Assembly (NCBI GenBank): GCA_964401995.1
Contig: CAYOAP010000003.1
Location: 1-64,000, forward strand
Direction: 5' to 3'
From: DATCBF01 sp964401995
GTDB taxonomy: Bacteria > Actinomycetota > Thermoleophilia > Solirubrobacterales > 70-9
DNA length: 64,000 bases
Within the stretch, counting starts at the first letter, position 1. Each line of letters opens with the position of its first letter. Under the pieces are notes generated by a model, which saw nothing but the letters and a program-made list of their open reading frames with translations, made no database searches and had not been told where the DNA came from. Position numbers and translations under genes: made by a program. This document shows, piece by piece, positions 56,997 to 64,000 of the stretch.

Positions 56997-58357
56997 CAGC
57001 CCTCCCCTGTCGCGTAATAGACGTTCTTGACCTCGGTGTAGTGGTGCAGCGCGTCGGGGCCGAGCTCGCGGCCGACGCCGGACTGCTTGAAGCCGCCGAA
57101 CGGGGTCGAGACCCGGACCGAGGTGTTGGAGTTGATCGAGAGCACCCCAGCTTCGACCGCCCGCGCGACCCGCAGCGCCTTGGCCCCGTCGCCGGTCCAG
57201 ATCGAGCCCGACAGCCCATACATAGTGTCGTTGGCGAGCGCGACCGCCTCCGCCTCGCCGTCAAAGGGGATGACGCAGGCGACCGGGCCGAAGATCTCCT
57301 CCCGCGCCGCCCGCTCCGAGTTGGAGACCGGGGCCAGCACCGTCGGCGCGAACCAGTAGCCGGGACCGTCGGGGGCCTGGCCGCGGATCGCCACCGGCGC
57401 GTCGTCGGCGACGTAGGCGGAGACGCTTTCGCGCTGCCCTGCAGATATAAGGGGGCCCATCTCGGTCGACTCGTCGAGCGGGTCGCCGACCCGCAGCGCC
57501 TCGACCCGCGGCTTCAGCGCCGCCAGGAAGTCATCGAGCACCGAGCGCTCGACCAGGATCCGCGAGCGCGCGCAGCAGTCCTGGCCGGCGTTGCCGAAGA
57601 CTGCCCCCGGCGCTGCGGCGGCGGCAGCCTCGATGTCGGCGTCGGCGAAGACGAGATTGGCCGACTTGCCGCCCAGCTCCAGCGTCACCCGCTTGATCGT
57701 CGCCGCGGCGCCGGCGGCGATCCCCCTCCCGACCGCAGTCGAGCCGGTGAAGGCGATCTTGGCGATGTCGGGGTGCTCGACCAGGCGCGCGCCGCAGACG
57801 CTGCCGGGCCCGGCGACGACGTTGAGGACGCCCTCGGGCAGGCCCGCCGCAAGCGCGATCTTCTCCAGCTCGACCGCGCTCAGCGGGGTCAGCTCGGCCG
57901 GCTTCAGGACCACGCAGTTGCCGGCGGCTAGGGCGGGCGCGACCTTCCAGGCGGCGATCGTCAGCGGGAAGTTCCAGGGCACGATCAGGCCGACGACGCC
58001 GAGCGGCTCACGGAAGGTCATGTCGACGCCGCCGGCGACCGGGATCGTCTGGCCGAGCAGGCGCTCGGGCGCGCCGGCGTAGTAGCGGAAGGTCTCGATC
58101 ACCATCCCGATCTCGCCGCGGGCATCGCCGATCGGCTTGCCGGCGTTGCGCGCCTCCAGCCGGGCGAGATCCTCGTGCCGCTCGGCGATTGCCTCGGCGA
58201 GGCGGTGCAGGAGCAGGCCGCGGTCTCCCGGGGAGACATCGCGCCAGGCGGGGAAGGCGGCCTTGGCCCGCGCCACCGCGGCGTCGACCTGCTCGACCCC
58301 GGCCCGCGGCAGCTCCGCCATCACCCGCTCGGTCGCCGGCTCAACAACCTCGATCAC
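56996..58357 (-). CDS. Aldehyde dehydrogenase (NAD-dependent)
   Basis: About 453 residues from GTG 58357. Catalytic GNAGQDCCARSRILVE (Cys261 or 262), Glu227 in VTLELGGKSAN, and Rossmann PWNFPLTIAAWKVAPAL; cofactor GSTAVG. Fits the PuuC/gamma-glutamyl-aminobutyraldehyde dehydrogenase or betaine-aldehyde group. GTG overlaps the next gene's TGA in GTGA (4 bp). Confidence 0.93.
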   Translation of the reverse strand: MIEVVEPATERVMAELPRAGVEQVDAAVARAKAAFPAWRDVSPGDRGLLLHRLAEAIAERHEDLARLEARNAGKPIGDARGEIGMVIETFRYYAGAPERLLGQTIPVAGGVDMTFREPLGVVGLIVPWNFPLTIAAWKVAPALAAGNCVVLKPAELTPLSAVELEKIALAAGLPEGVLNVVAGPGSVCGARLVEHPDIAKIAFTGSTAVGRGIAAGAAATIKRVTLELGGKSANLVFADADIEAAAAAAPGAVFGNAGQDCCARSRILVERSVLDDFLAALKPRVEALRVGDPLDESTEMGPLISAGQRESVSAYVADDAPVAIRGQAPDGPGYWFAPTVLAPVSNSERAAREEIFGPVACVIPFDGEAEAVALANDTMYGLSGSIWTGDGAKALRVARAVEAGVLSINSNTSVRVSTPFGGFKQSGVGRELGPDALHHYTEVKNVYYATGEG

Positions 58358-59079
58358 GGCGCTACTCCGACCCGGGCCGCCTCGACCAGCGCCGCGATCA
58401 CGCGGCTGTCCTTGTCCTCCTCGGGATGCCAGACGACGCCGAACGCGAAGCGCTTGCCGGGCAGCTCGATCGCCTCGACCAGATCGTCGCCGGCCGACCA
58501 GCCGCTGACCGTCAGCCCCTCGCCGACCCGGTCGACCCCCTGGTGATGATGGGACCAGACGACGAAGCCCTCGCTGCCGGCCGCGGCGCAGGCAAGCGAG
58601 CCCGGCGCCAGCCGCACCCGGTGCTTGCCGAAGGTGCCGGCGACGGTGCGGTGGACGTCGTCGCCTGCCACTTCGGGCAGGTGCTGGTCGAGGGTGCCGC
58701 CGAGGGCGACGTTGAGCAGCTGCATGCCGCGGCAGATGCCCAGCAGCGGCATGTCGCGCTCCAGCGCCCCGCGGGCCAGCGCCAGCTCGAAGCGATCGCG
58801 CTCGGGCCAGGTCTCGCCGGTCTCGGGGTGGGGCTCGGCGCCGTAGCTGGCCGGGTCGAGGTCGGCCCCGCCGGCGAGAATCAGGGCGTCGACCCGGTCG
58901 AGCAGCAGGTCGGGGTCCTCCGCCACCGCCTCGTCGGGCGGCAGCACGATGCCCAGCCCGCCGGCGCGCTGCACGGCGGACACGTAGGAGCGCGGCGCCA
59001 GCGTCACCTCGTAGCCGTCCCAGACTCCCCACGAGACTCGCTCGATCGCTGCGCAGATGCCGATCGCGGGCGCGCTCAT
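58354..59079 (-). CDS. Class I glutamine-amidotransferase-like hydrolase (PuuD-type)
   Basis: 241 residues. Catalytic Cys116 in LLGICRGMQLLN and the His-Glu pair in VVWHPEEDK (218-222), with oxyanion GGADLDPASYG. Family: gamma-glutamyl-gamma-aminobutyrate hydrolase (peptidase C26). Suggests hydrolysis of gamma-glutamyl-linked acid to release glutamate. It sits between the GS-like ligase and the aldehyde dehydrogenase. Confidence 0.9.
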   Translation of the reverse strand: MSAPAIGICAAIERVSWGVWDGYEVTLAPRSYVSAVQRAGGLGIVLPPDEAVAEDPDLLLDRVDALILAGGADLDPASYGAEPHPETGETWPERDRFELALARGALERDMPLLGICRGMQLLNVALGGTLDQHLPEVAGDDVHRTVAGTFGKHRVRLAPGSLACAAAGSEGFVVWSHHHQGVDRVGEGLTVSGWSAGDDLVEAIELPGKRFAFGVVWHPEEDKDSRVIAALVEAARVGVAP

Positions 59080-59092
59080 GGACGCCCCGCGC

Positions 59093-60421
59093 TCACAGAC
59101 GCTCGAAGCCCCGGAAGCGCTCCCAGTCGGTCACCGCCGACTCGAAGGCCTCGATCTCGACCCGCGCCCGGTTCAGATAGTGGTCGACCACCTCGGCCCC
59201 GAAGGCGTCGCGGGCGACGGCGCTCTCGGCGAAGGCGTCGCGGGCGTCGTAGATGTTGTGCGGGACGCGCGGCTTGTCGGACTCATACGCATTGCCCTCG
59301 AAGGCCGGCTCCAGCGCCAGCTCGTTCTCGATCCCGTGCAGGCCGGCGGCGATCATCGCGCTCAGCGCCAGGTAGGGGTTGACGTCGGCGCCCGGCAGCC
59401 GGTTCTCGACCCGCAGCGACTCGCCCTCGCCGACCACCCGCAGTGAGCAGGTGCGGTTGTCGCGGCCCCAGGCGACAGCGGTCGGCGCGAAGGAGCCAGG
59501 GGCGAAGCGTTTGTAGGAGTTGACGTGCGGCGCGTAGAGCATCGTCAGCTCCCGCATGCAGGCGATCTGGCCGGCGACGAAGTGATCGAACAGCGCCTGG
59601 TCGGCGCCGAAGGCGTTGCCGCCACCCTCGCCGGCGAGCGAGCAGTGGATATGGCACGAGTTGCCCTCGCGCTCGTTGAACTTGGCCATGAAGGTGATCG
59701 CGTACTCCTCCTGGGAGGCGATTTCCTTGGCGCCGCTCTTGTAGATCGCGTGGCTGTCGGCGCTGCGCAGGGCCTCGTCGTAGCGGAAGTTGATCTCGTG
59801 CTGGCCGAGGTTGCACTCGCCCTTCGAGGTCTCGACCGTCATCCCGGCGGCGGCCATCTCGTTGCGGATGCGGCGGATCAGCGGCTCGACCCGGGCGCTG
59901 CCCAGCAGCGAGTAGTCGACGTTGTAGAGGTTGGCCGGCTCGAGGTTGCGGAAGCCCTGCTTCCAGGCCTGCTCGTAGGTGTCGTGGAAGACGATGAACT
60001 CAAGCTCGGTGCCGGCATTGGCCGTGAGCCCGCGCTCGGCGAGGCGGTCGAGCTGGCGGCGCAGGATCTGGCGCGGCGAGGCGACCACTTCGCGGCCGTC
60101 GGCCCACTGCAGGTCGGCCATCAGCATCGCCGTGCCCGGGTGCCAGGGAACCGGCCGCAGGGTCTCGAGGTCGGGCACCATCGCGAAGTCGCCGTAGCCG
60201 GTGTCCCAGGACGACATCGCGTAGCCGCCGACGGTTTCCATCTCGACGTCGACCGCGAGCAGGTAATTGCAGCCCTCGGCCCCATGCTCGAGCACGTCGT
60301 CGAGGAAATGGGTGGCGGTCAGCCGCTTGCCCTGCAGCCGCCCCTCCATGTCGGCGATCGCCAGCAGCACGGTGTCGACCGTGCCCTCGGCAACCGCCTT
60401 CCTCAGCTCCTCGATGGTCAC
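59093..60421 (-). CDS. Glutamine-synthetase-like gamma-glutamylamine ligase (PuuA/GlnA-like)
   Basis: 442 residues from GTG. GS C-terminal motifs: ELEFIVFHDTYEQ, HEINFRYDEAL, FMAKFNEREGNSCHIHCSL (metal/ATP loop), NSYKRFAPGSFAPTAVAWG and SLRVVGEGESLRVENRLPGAD. N-terminal beta-grasp is short but present. Ligates glutamate to an amine (putrescine, ethanolamine or other). Next to the permease (20 bp). Confidence 0.9.
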   Translation of the reverse strand: MTIEELRKAVAEGTVDTVLLAIADMEGRLQGKRLTATHFLDDVLEHGAEGCNYLLAVDVEMETVGGYAMSSWDTGYGDFAMVPDLETLRPVPWHPGTAMLMADLQWADGREVVASPRQILRRQLDRLAERGLTANAGTELEFIVFHDTYEQAWKQGFRNLEPANLYNVDYSLLGSARVEPLIRRIRNEMAAAGMTVETSKGECNLGQHEINFRYDEALRSADSHAIYKSGAKEIASQEEYAITFMAKFNEREGNSCHIHCSLAGEGGGNAFGADQALFDHFVAGQIACMRELTMLYAPHVNSYKRFAPGSFAPTAVAWGRDNRTCSLRVVGEGESLRVENRLPGADVNPYLALSAMIAAGLHGIENELALEPAFEGNAYESDKPRVPHNIYDARDAFAESAVARDAFGAEVVDHYLNRARVEIEAFESAVTDWERFRGFERL

Positions 60422-60440
60422 GCGCTGAACGTTACGCCGC

Positions 60441-62033
60441 TTACGGCGCGCTGGGACCGACCTCGGGCGGGGCCCCGATCTCTTTCTCGAGATCGATCTC
60501 CCGCACCTGGCCGGTGAAGTGCTTGCGGGCGGTGGTCATCCAGCCGATCCAGGCAAGCAGGATCACGACGCCGACGGTCAGCGGCGCGTAGTTGAACGCC
60601 TCCCAGCTGAATTCGTCGTTCCAGGGAACCGCCAGCGGCGTGAAGGGGAGGCAAAAGATGATCGTGATCAGCGCCACCCAGAAGGTCGCGAAGGGATTCA
60701 TCCACTTGTACTTGCGGCCGTTGGTCCAGGGCCCGGCCTGGAATTTGTCGCCCATCCGCCAGCGCAGGAAGATCGGGATCACGTAGGCGATGTAGAGGCC
60801 GATGACGGTGATCGAGACGACCGCGAAGAAGGCGAAGGGCACGTTTTCGCCGTTCCCCTTCAGCGCCGGCAGGGTGATGACCAGCGCCGCCGCCGCCATC
60901 GCCAGCACGGCGTAGATCGGCACCCGCTCGGAGTTGACCGTCGAGAGTTTCCCCGAGACCCGTTTGCCGAAGCCGCGGTCGCGCGAGAAGGCAAAGCACA
61001 TGCGCGAGGCGCTGGTCAGGCAGGCGGCGCCGCAGAAGAGCTGGCCGACGACCGAGATGATCAAGACGAACTTGCCCCAGCCCGAGCCCAGCGCTTCAAC
61101 CAGGAGCGTCGGCGCGAAGCCGAGGGCTTCGTTGGCGCCGTTGACCTTGGTCACCGCGAAGGTGATCGCCAGCAGCACGATCCAGCCGATCAAGGCCGAG
61201 TAGAAGATCGACTTCCAGACCCCCTTCGCCGCCGATTCCGCGGCCCCGTGGGTCTCCTCGGAGATGTGAGCCGAGGCGTCGAAGCCGGTGATCGTGTACT
61301 GGGTCAGCAGGAACCCGAGCGGCAGGACGTAGAACCAGTACATGCTGCCGCTGAAGCCGCTGTTGTTAATCCGGTGGCTGAAGACGAAGCTGAAGCTCTG
61401 GTGGGTGTCGGGGACGACGATCAGGACGATCACGATCGCGGCAACGCCGATCACGTGCCACCAGACCGAGACGCTGTTGACCAGCGAGAGCAGGTGCGTC
61501 CGCCTGACGTTGACGATCGTGTGCACCATCAGGATCAGCGCGAAGAGCAGGAAGACCTCGCTGAGGATGTGGGCTTCGTCGCCGAAGTTGATCCCGAAGA
61601 TGTTCACTTCGTAGAGGCCGAAGACGACGTTCATGAAGGTCGCGCAGGCGTAGTCGACCGAGGCGACGACCGCGACCAGACCGATCAGGTTGAACCAGCC
61701 GGTGAACCAAGCCCAGATCGGGCCGCCGAGCTTGCCCGCCCACCAGTAGATGCCGCCCGCGGTCGGATAGGCGGAGACTAGCTCCGACATGCAGAAGCCG
61801 ATGATCAGGATCGGGATCGAGATCAGCGGCCAGCCGATCGAGATCGCGATCGGGCCGCCGTTGTTCCAGGCCTGGCCGTAGGTCGTGAAGCAGCCGGCCA
61901 GGATCGAGATGATCGTGAAGGAGATCGCGAAGTTGGAGAACCCGCTCCACGCCCTGTTCAGAGTCTGTTTGTAACCGAGCTCGGCGAGGCGCTGCTCGTC
62001 GGTAAGGGCGGGGGACGAAACGCTGCTCTCCAT
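60441..62033 (-). CDS. APC-superfamily amino acid/amine permease
   Basis: 530 residues with 12 hydrophobic helices. It begins ELGYKQTLNRAWSGFSNFAISFTIISIL, then GGPIAISIGW and GIYWWAGKLGG. HISEETHGA (about 280) is a family mark of GABA/putrescine/ethanolamine carriers. First gene of the catabolic operon, transcribed from a strong promoter at 62102-62130. Confidence 0.92.
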   Translation of the reverse strand: MESSVSSPALTDEQRLAELGYKQTLNRAWSGFSNFAISFTIISILAGCFTTYGQAWNNGGPIAISIGWPLISIPILIIGFCMSELVSAYPTAGGIYWWAGKLGGPIWAWFTGWFNLIGLVAVVASVDYACATFMNVVFGLYEVNIFGINFGDEAHILSEVFLLFALILMVHTIVNVRRTHLLSLVNSVSVWWHVIGVAAIVIVLIVVPDTHQSFSFVFSHRINNSGFSGSMYWFYVLPLGFLLTQYTITGFDASAHISEETHGAAESAAKGVWKSIFYSALIGWIVLLAITFAVTKVNGANEALGFAPTLLVEALGSGWGKFVLIISVVGQLFCGAACLTSASRMCFAFSRDRGFGKRVSGKLSTVNSERVPIYAVLAMAAAALVITLPALKGNGENVPFAFFAVVSITVIGLYIAYVIPIFLRWRMGDKFQAGPWTNGRKYKWMNPFATFWVALITIIFCLPFTPLAVPWNDEFSWEAFNYAPLTVGVVILLAWIGWMTTARKHFTGQVREIDLEKEIGAPPEVGPSAP

Positions 62034-62101
62034 ACGGCCTCTTTTCCTCGCGGTCGAACCTTGCTAAAAGGTGTGGCAACCGGACCTATAGAACCCGGCC
62101 G

Positions 62102-62130
62102 AGCCTAATCCGTGGGCTTGACAGTGTCAA
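62102..62130 (-). promoter_or_regulatory. Strong promoter of the amine catabolic operon with a palindromic operator
   Basis: On the reverse strand TTGACA (62130-62125), 17 bp, TAGGCT (62107-62102): a consensus -35 with the -10 form common in this window. The -35 is half of TTGACAGTGTCAA (62118-62130), a perfect 13 bp palindrome (6 + 1 + 6), likely the site for a regulator. Transcription would start about 60 nt before the permease ATG. Confidence 0.75.
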
Positions 62131-62160
62131 TGCTGATTTGAAGAAACCCACCTAGTCGCC

Positions 62161-63036
62161 TTGGACCCCCTGGCAGAAAGCGTCGAACAGCTCGCCTCCC
62201 TGCTGGGGGCGGCCGAAGGCACGCCGGCGCCGCTCGAGGGTGGGATCACCAACCGCAACTACCGCGCCCGCTTCGCCGGCGCCGAGGTCGTGATCAGGCT
62301 GCCAGGCAAGGACACCGGGCAGCTGGAGATCGACCGGCAGGCCGAGCGCGTCGCCAACGAAAACGCGGCGGCCGCCGGGGTCGCGCCGGCGGTGGCGGCG
62401 ATGCTGGAGCAGCCGCCCTGCCTGGTCACCCGCTTCCTTGAGGGGCGGCAGATGAGCGCGGATGAGTTGCGCGAGCCGGCGGCCCTGGTCGAGGTGGCGG
62501 TGGCGCTGCGCCTGGTCCACGGCGGCGGCGAGCTGCCGGTCTCCTTCTCCCCCTTCCGGATCGTCGAGACCTACGCCGAGCGGGCGGCCGGGCGCGGGGC
62601 CGAGGTGCCTGCCGAGTACGAGTGGGCCAAGGGCGAGGCGGCACGGATCGAGGTGGCGCTTGACGCCCGCGGCGAAGCGCCCGTGCCCTGCCACAACGAC
62701 CTGCTCGCCGCCAATTTCCTCCGCACCGCCGATGGCATCCGCATCGTCGACTGGGAGTACGCGGGGATGGGCGACCGCTTCTTCGACCTCGGCAACTTCG
62801 CCGTCAACAACGAGCTCGATGCCGGGCAGGAGGCGGCGCTGCTGGCCGCCTACTTCGGCCGGCCCGCCGACGCTGGCGAGCTGGCGGCGCTGACGATGAT
62901 GCGCTTCATGTCCGACTTCCGCGAGGCGATGTGGGGCGTCCTCCAGGGCGCGCTATCGGACCTCGACTTCGACTTCGCCGGCTACGCGGCCGAGCACTTC
63001 GGGCGGCTGCGGGAGGCAAGTGGCGCCGCGGGCTGA
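62161..63036 (+). CDS. Choline/ethanolamine-kinase-like phosphotransferase
   Basis: 291 residues, APH fold. N-terminal GGITNRNYRARFAGAEVVIRLPG, catalytic CHNDLLAANFL (HxDxxxxN) and IVDWEYAGMGDRFFDLGNF (metal Asp). TTG 62161 chosen; no other start is close. Divergent from the permease. The DAO gene overlaps by 17 bp. Suggests the amine is phosphorylated, as for choline or ethanolamine, or a related alcohol. Confidence 0.85.
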   Translation: MDPLAESVEQLASLLGAAEGTPAPLEGGITNRNYRARFAGAEVVIRLPGKDTGQLEIDRQAERVANENAAAAGVAPAVAAMLEQPPCLVTRFLEGRQMSADELREPAALVEVAVALRLVHGGGELPVSFSPFRIVETYAERAAGRGAEVPAEYEWAKGEAARIEVALDARGEAPVPCHNDLLAANFLRTADGIRIVDWEYAGMGDRFFDLGNFAVNNELDAGQEAALLAAYFGRPADAGELAALTMMRFMSDFREAMWGVLQGALSDLDFDFAGYAAEHFGRLREASGAAG

Positions 63037-64000
63037 GCTGCCCTCGCGGGCCCGCTGCGTGATCATCGGCGGCGGCGTCGGTGGCGCCTCGCTCGCCTAC
63101 CACCTGGCAAAACTGGGCTGGGACGACGTCGTCCTGCTCGAGCGCGACCAGCTCACCTCGGGCTCGACCTTCCACTCCGCCGGCCTCGTCGGCCAGCTGC
63201 GCGGCTCGGTCTCGCTGACCAAGATGATGATGCACTCGGTCGAGCTCTACCGGCGGCTCAAGGACGAGTCCGAGTTCGACCCGGGCTGGGTCGAGTGCGG
63301 CGGCATCCGCCTCGCCTCCAGCGAGGAGCGGATGGAGGAGCTGCGGCGCCAGGCCGGCTGGGCGAAGACCTTCGGCCTGCCGCTGGAGCTGATCTCCGCC
63401 GCGGAGGCGCAGCAGTTGTTCCCGCTGATCTCGACTGCGGGCGTGCTCGGCGCCGCCTGGCTACCGACCGACGGCTACATCGACCCGGCGCAGCTGACCA
63501 ACGCCCTCGCCGACGGCGCCCGCCGTGGCGGCTGCCGCATCTTCACCTCGACCCGGGTGACCGGGATCGAGGTCCGCGAAGGCCGGGTCCACGGCGTCGA
63601 GACCGATCGTGGCGCGATCGAGGCCGAGGTCGTGGTCGACGCCGGCGGCATGTACGCGGCCGAGATCGCCCGCCTGGCCGGGGTGCGGGTGCCGCTGATC
63701 CCGATGTCGCACCAGTACCTGGTCACCCAGCCGCTCGACGCCGTGGCCGAGGCGCGCCGAGCGCGTTCGACATTAGCCCCGGATAGCGGGAGCAAAGTCG
63801 AACGCGTCAGGGCCAACCTGCCGACCCTGCGCGACCCCGACCTGCTCGTCTACTACCGCGAGGACGGCGACGGCCTGGTCATGGGCGGCTACGAGCGGCG
63901 CAGCGAACCGGCCTTCCTGCCCGACGGCGGCGCCGGGCTCGACCGCATCCCAGCCGACTTCAACGGCCGCCTGCTGGAAGAGGACTGGGACCGCTTCGAG
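63020..64000 (+). CDS. FAD-dependent DAO-family oxidoreductase (dimethylglycine/sarcosine dehydrogenase-like), truncated by window end
   Basis: GTG 63020 (GGGAGG 3 nt upstream), open to base 64000 (327 codons). FAD fold CVIIGGGVGGASLAYHLAKLG, then LERDQLTSGSTFHSAG and SLTKMMMHSVELYRRL typical of DMGDH/SARDH-like proteins whose C-terminal half is GcvT-like (not in the window). The 17 bp overlap with the kinase gene suggests co-translation. A 43 bp palindrome (63763-63805) inserts about 15-20 extra residues near 250. Substrate could be an N-methylated amine or the gamma-glutamyl amine. Confidence 0.85.
   Translation, partial: MAPRAELPSRARCVIIGGGVGGASLAYHLAKLGWDDVVLLERDQLTSGSTFHSAGLVGQLRGSVSLTKMMMHSVELYRRLKDESEFDPGWVECGGIRLASSEERMEELRRQAGWAKTFGLPLELISAAEAQQLFPLISTAGVLGAAWLPTDGYIDPAQLTNALADGARRGGCRIFTSTRVTGIEVREGRVHGVETDRGAIEAEVVVDAGGMYAAEIARLAGVRVPLIPMSHQYLVTQPLDAVAEARRARSTLAPDSGSKVERVRANLPTLRDPDLLVYYREDGDGLVMGGYERRSEPAFLPDGGAGLDRIPADFNGRLLEEDWDRFE
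63763..63805. repeat. Palindromic element inserted in the DAO coding sequence
   Basis: Arms GCGTTCGAC (63763-63771) and GTCGAACGC (63797-63805) are exact complements; over 19 positions 15 pair, with a GATAG loop. It reads in frame as part of RRARSTLAPDSGSKVERVR, in a loop that is shorter in homologues I know. Resembles a palindromic repeat element tolerated inside a gene. Confidence 0.6.

Noticed and set aside
60519..61781. 420-codon forward frame opposite the permease
   Set aside because: Asp/Gly/Arg-rich shadow; the reverse frame has 12 membrane helices.

Overview
The window is about 70% GC with actinobacterial gene style: many GTG/TTG starts, 1-17 bp gene overlaps, and secreted repeat proteins rich in Ala, Gly, Thr and Ser. 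The large secreted propeller and repeat proteins, the Cys- and Lys-rich C-terminal tails, and the core pur, thi, pdh and lip genes suggest a Thermoleophilia (Solirubrobacterales-like) actinobacterium. That placement is by family resemblance only. No rRNA or CRISPR array was seen.

Layout. 1-1889: a drug-efflux-type MFS gene (cut by the window start) divergent from its likely TetR regulator, with twin operators lying on the two start codons. 1975-9496: purF, a large eight-repeat secreted protein on the other strand, then purN-purH. 9497-10548: a structured non-coding stretch, a strong terminator, a LOG-family gene and tRNA-Lys(TTT). 10565-14006: thiamine genes (TPP riboswitch, thiO, a thiS-thiG fusion, divergent thiE) and a small membrane protein. 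14029-23684: dihydrolipoyl dehydrogenase, a VapBC-like pair, a DsbA-like isomerase, E1alpha-E1beta-E2 of a 2-oxo acid dehydrogenase, a membrane protein, then lipB-lipA, which make the lipoyl cofactor E2 needs. 23716-29858: a secreted propeller/PKD protein, small proteins, tRNA-Ala(TGC) with a PD-(D/E)XK nuclease gene running antisense through it, an ABC exporter pair and an acidic protein.

29944-40563: a 10.6 kb genomic island inserted in the anticodon loop of tRNA-Ala(CGC). A 5' half of the tRNA remains at the left edge and a complete tRNA is rebuilt at the right edge. Cargo: a helical protein with a HEPN-like motif, an unrecognised 453-residue protein, a Schlafen AlbA_2 protein with an unrecognised N-terminal half, an SF2 helicase with a MerR-like head plus a small zinc-ribbon protein, a beta-family protein facing a sce7726-type PD-(D/E)XK nuclease, a second HEPN-like helical protein and a decayed tyrosine integrase. 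It looks like a defence or conflict island and is the best candidate here for an undescribed system.

40678-55430: secreted calcium-binding-like and YWTD propeller proteins, an SDR, a second DsbA-like isomerase with a TetR regulator, a GlxA-type regulator divergent from an AHL-lactonase-like hydrolase, hipBA with three evenly spaced operators, an acyl-CoA dehydrogenase, a DUF2855 protein and a desaturase. 55462-56192: a DUF4160-DUF2442 pair bracketed by 29 bp direct repeats. 56241-64000: a gamma-glutamyl amine catabolic operon (permease, GS-like ligase, class I amidotransferase hydrolase, aldehyde dehydrogenase, SDR) divergent from a choline/ethanolamine-kinase-like gene and a DAO-family oxidoreductase that carries a 43 bp palindromic insert and runs off the window.

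Across the window many starts sit 6-9 nt after a TANNNT box (often TAGGCT or TAAGGT), which suggests widespread leaderless transcription.
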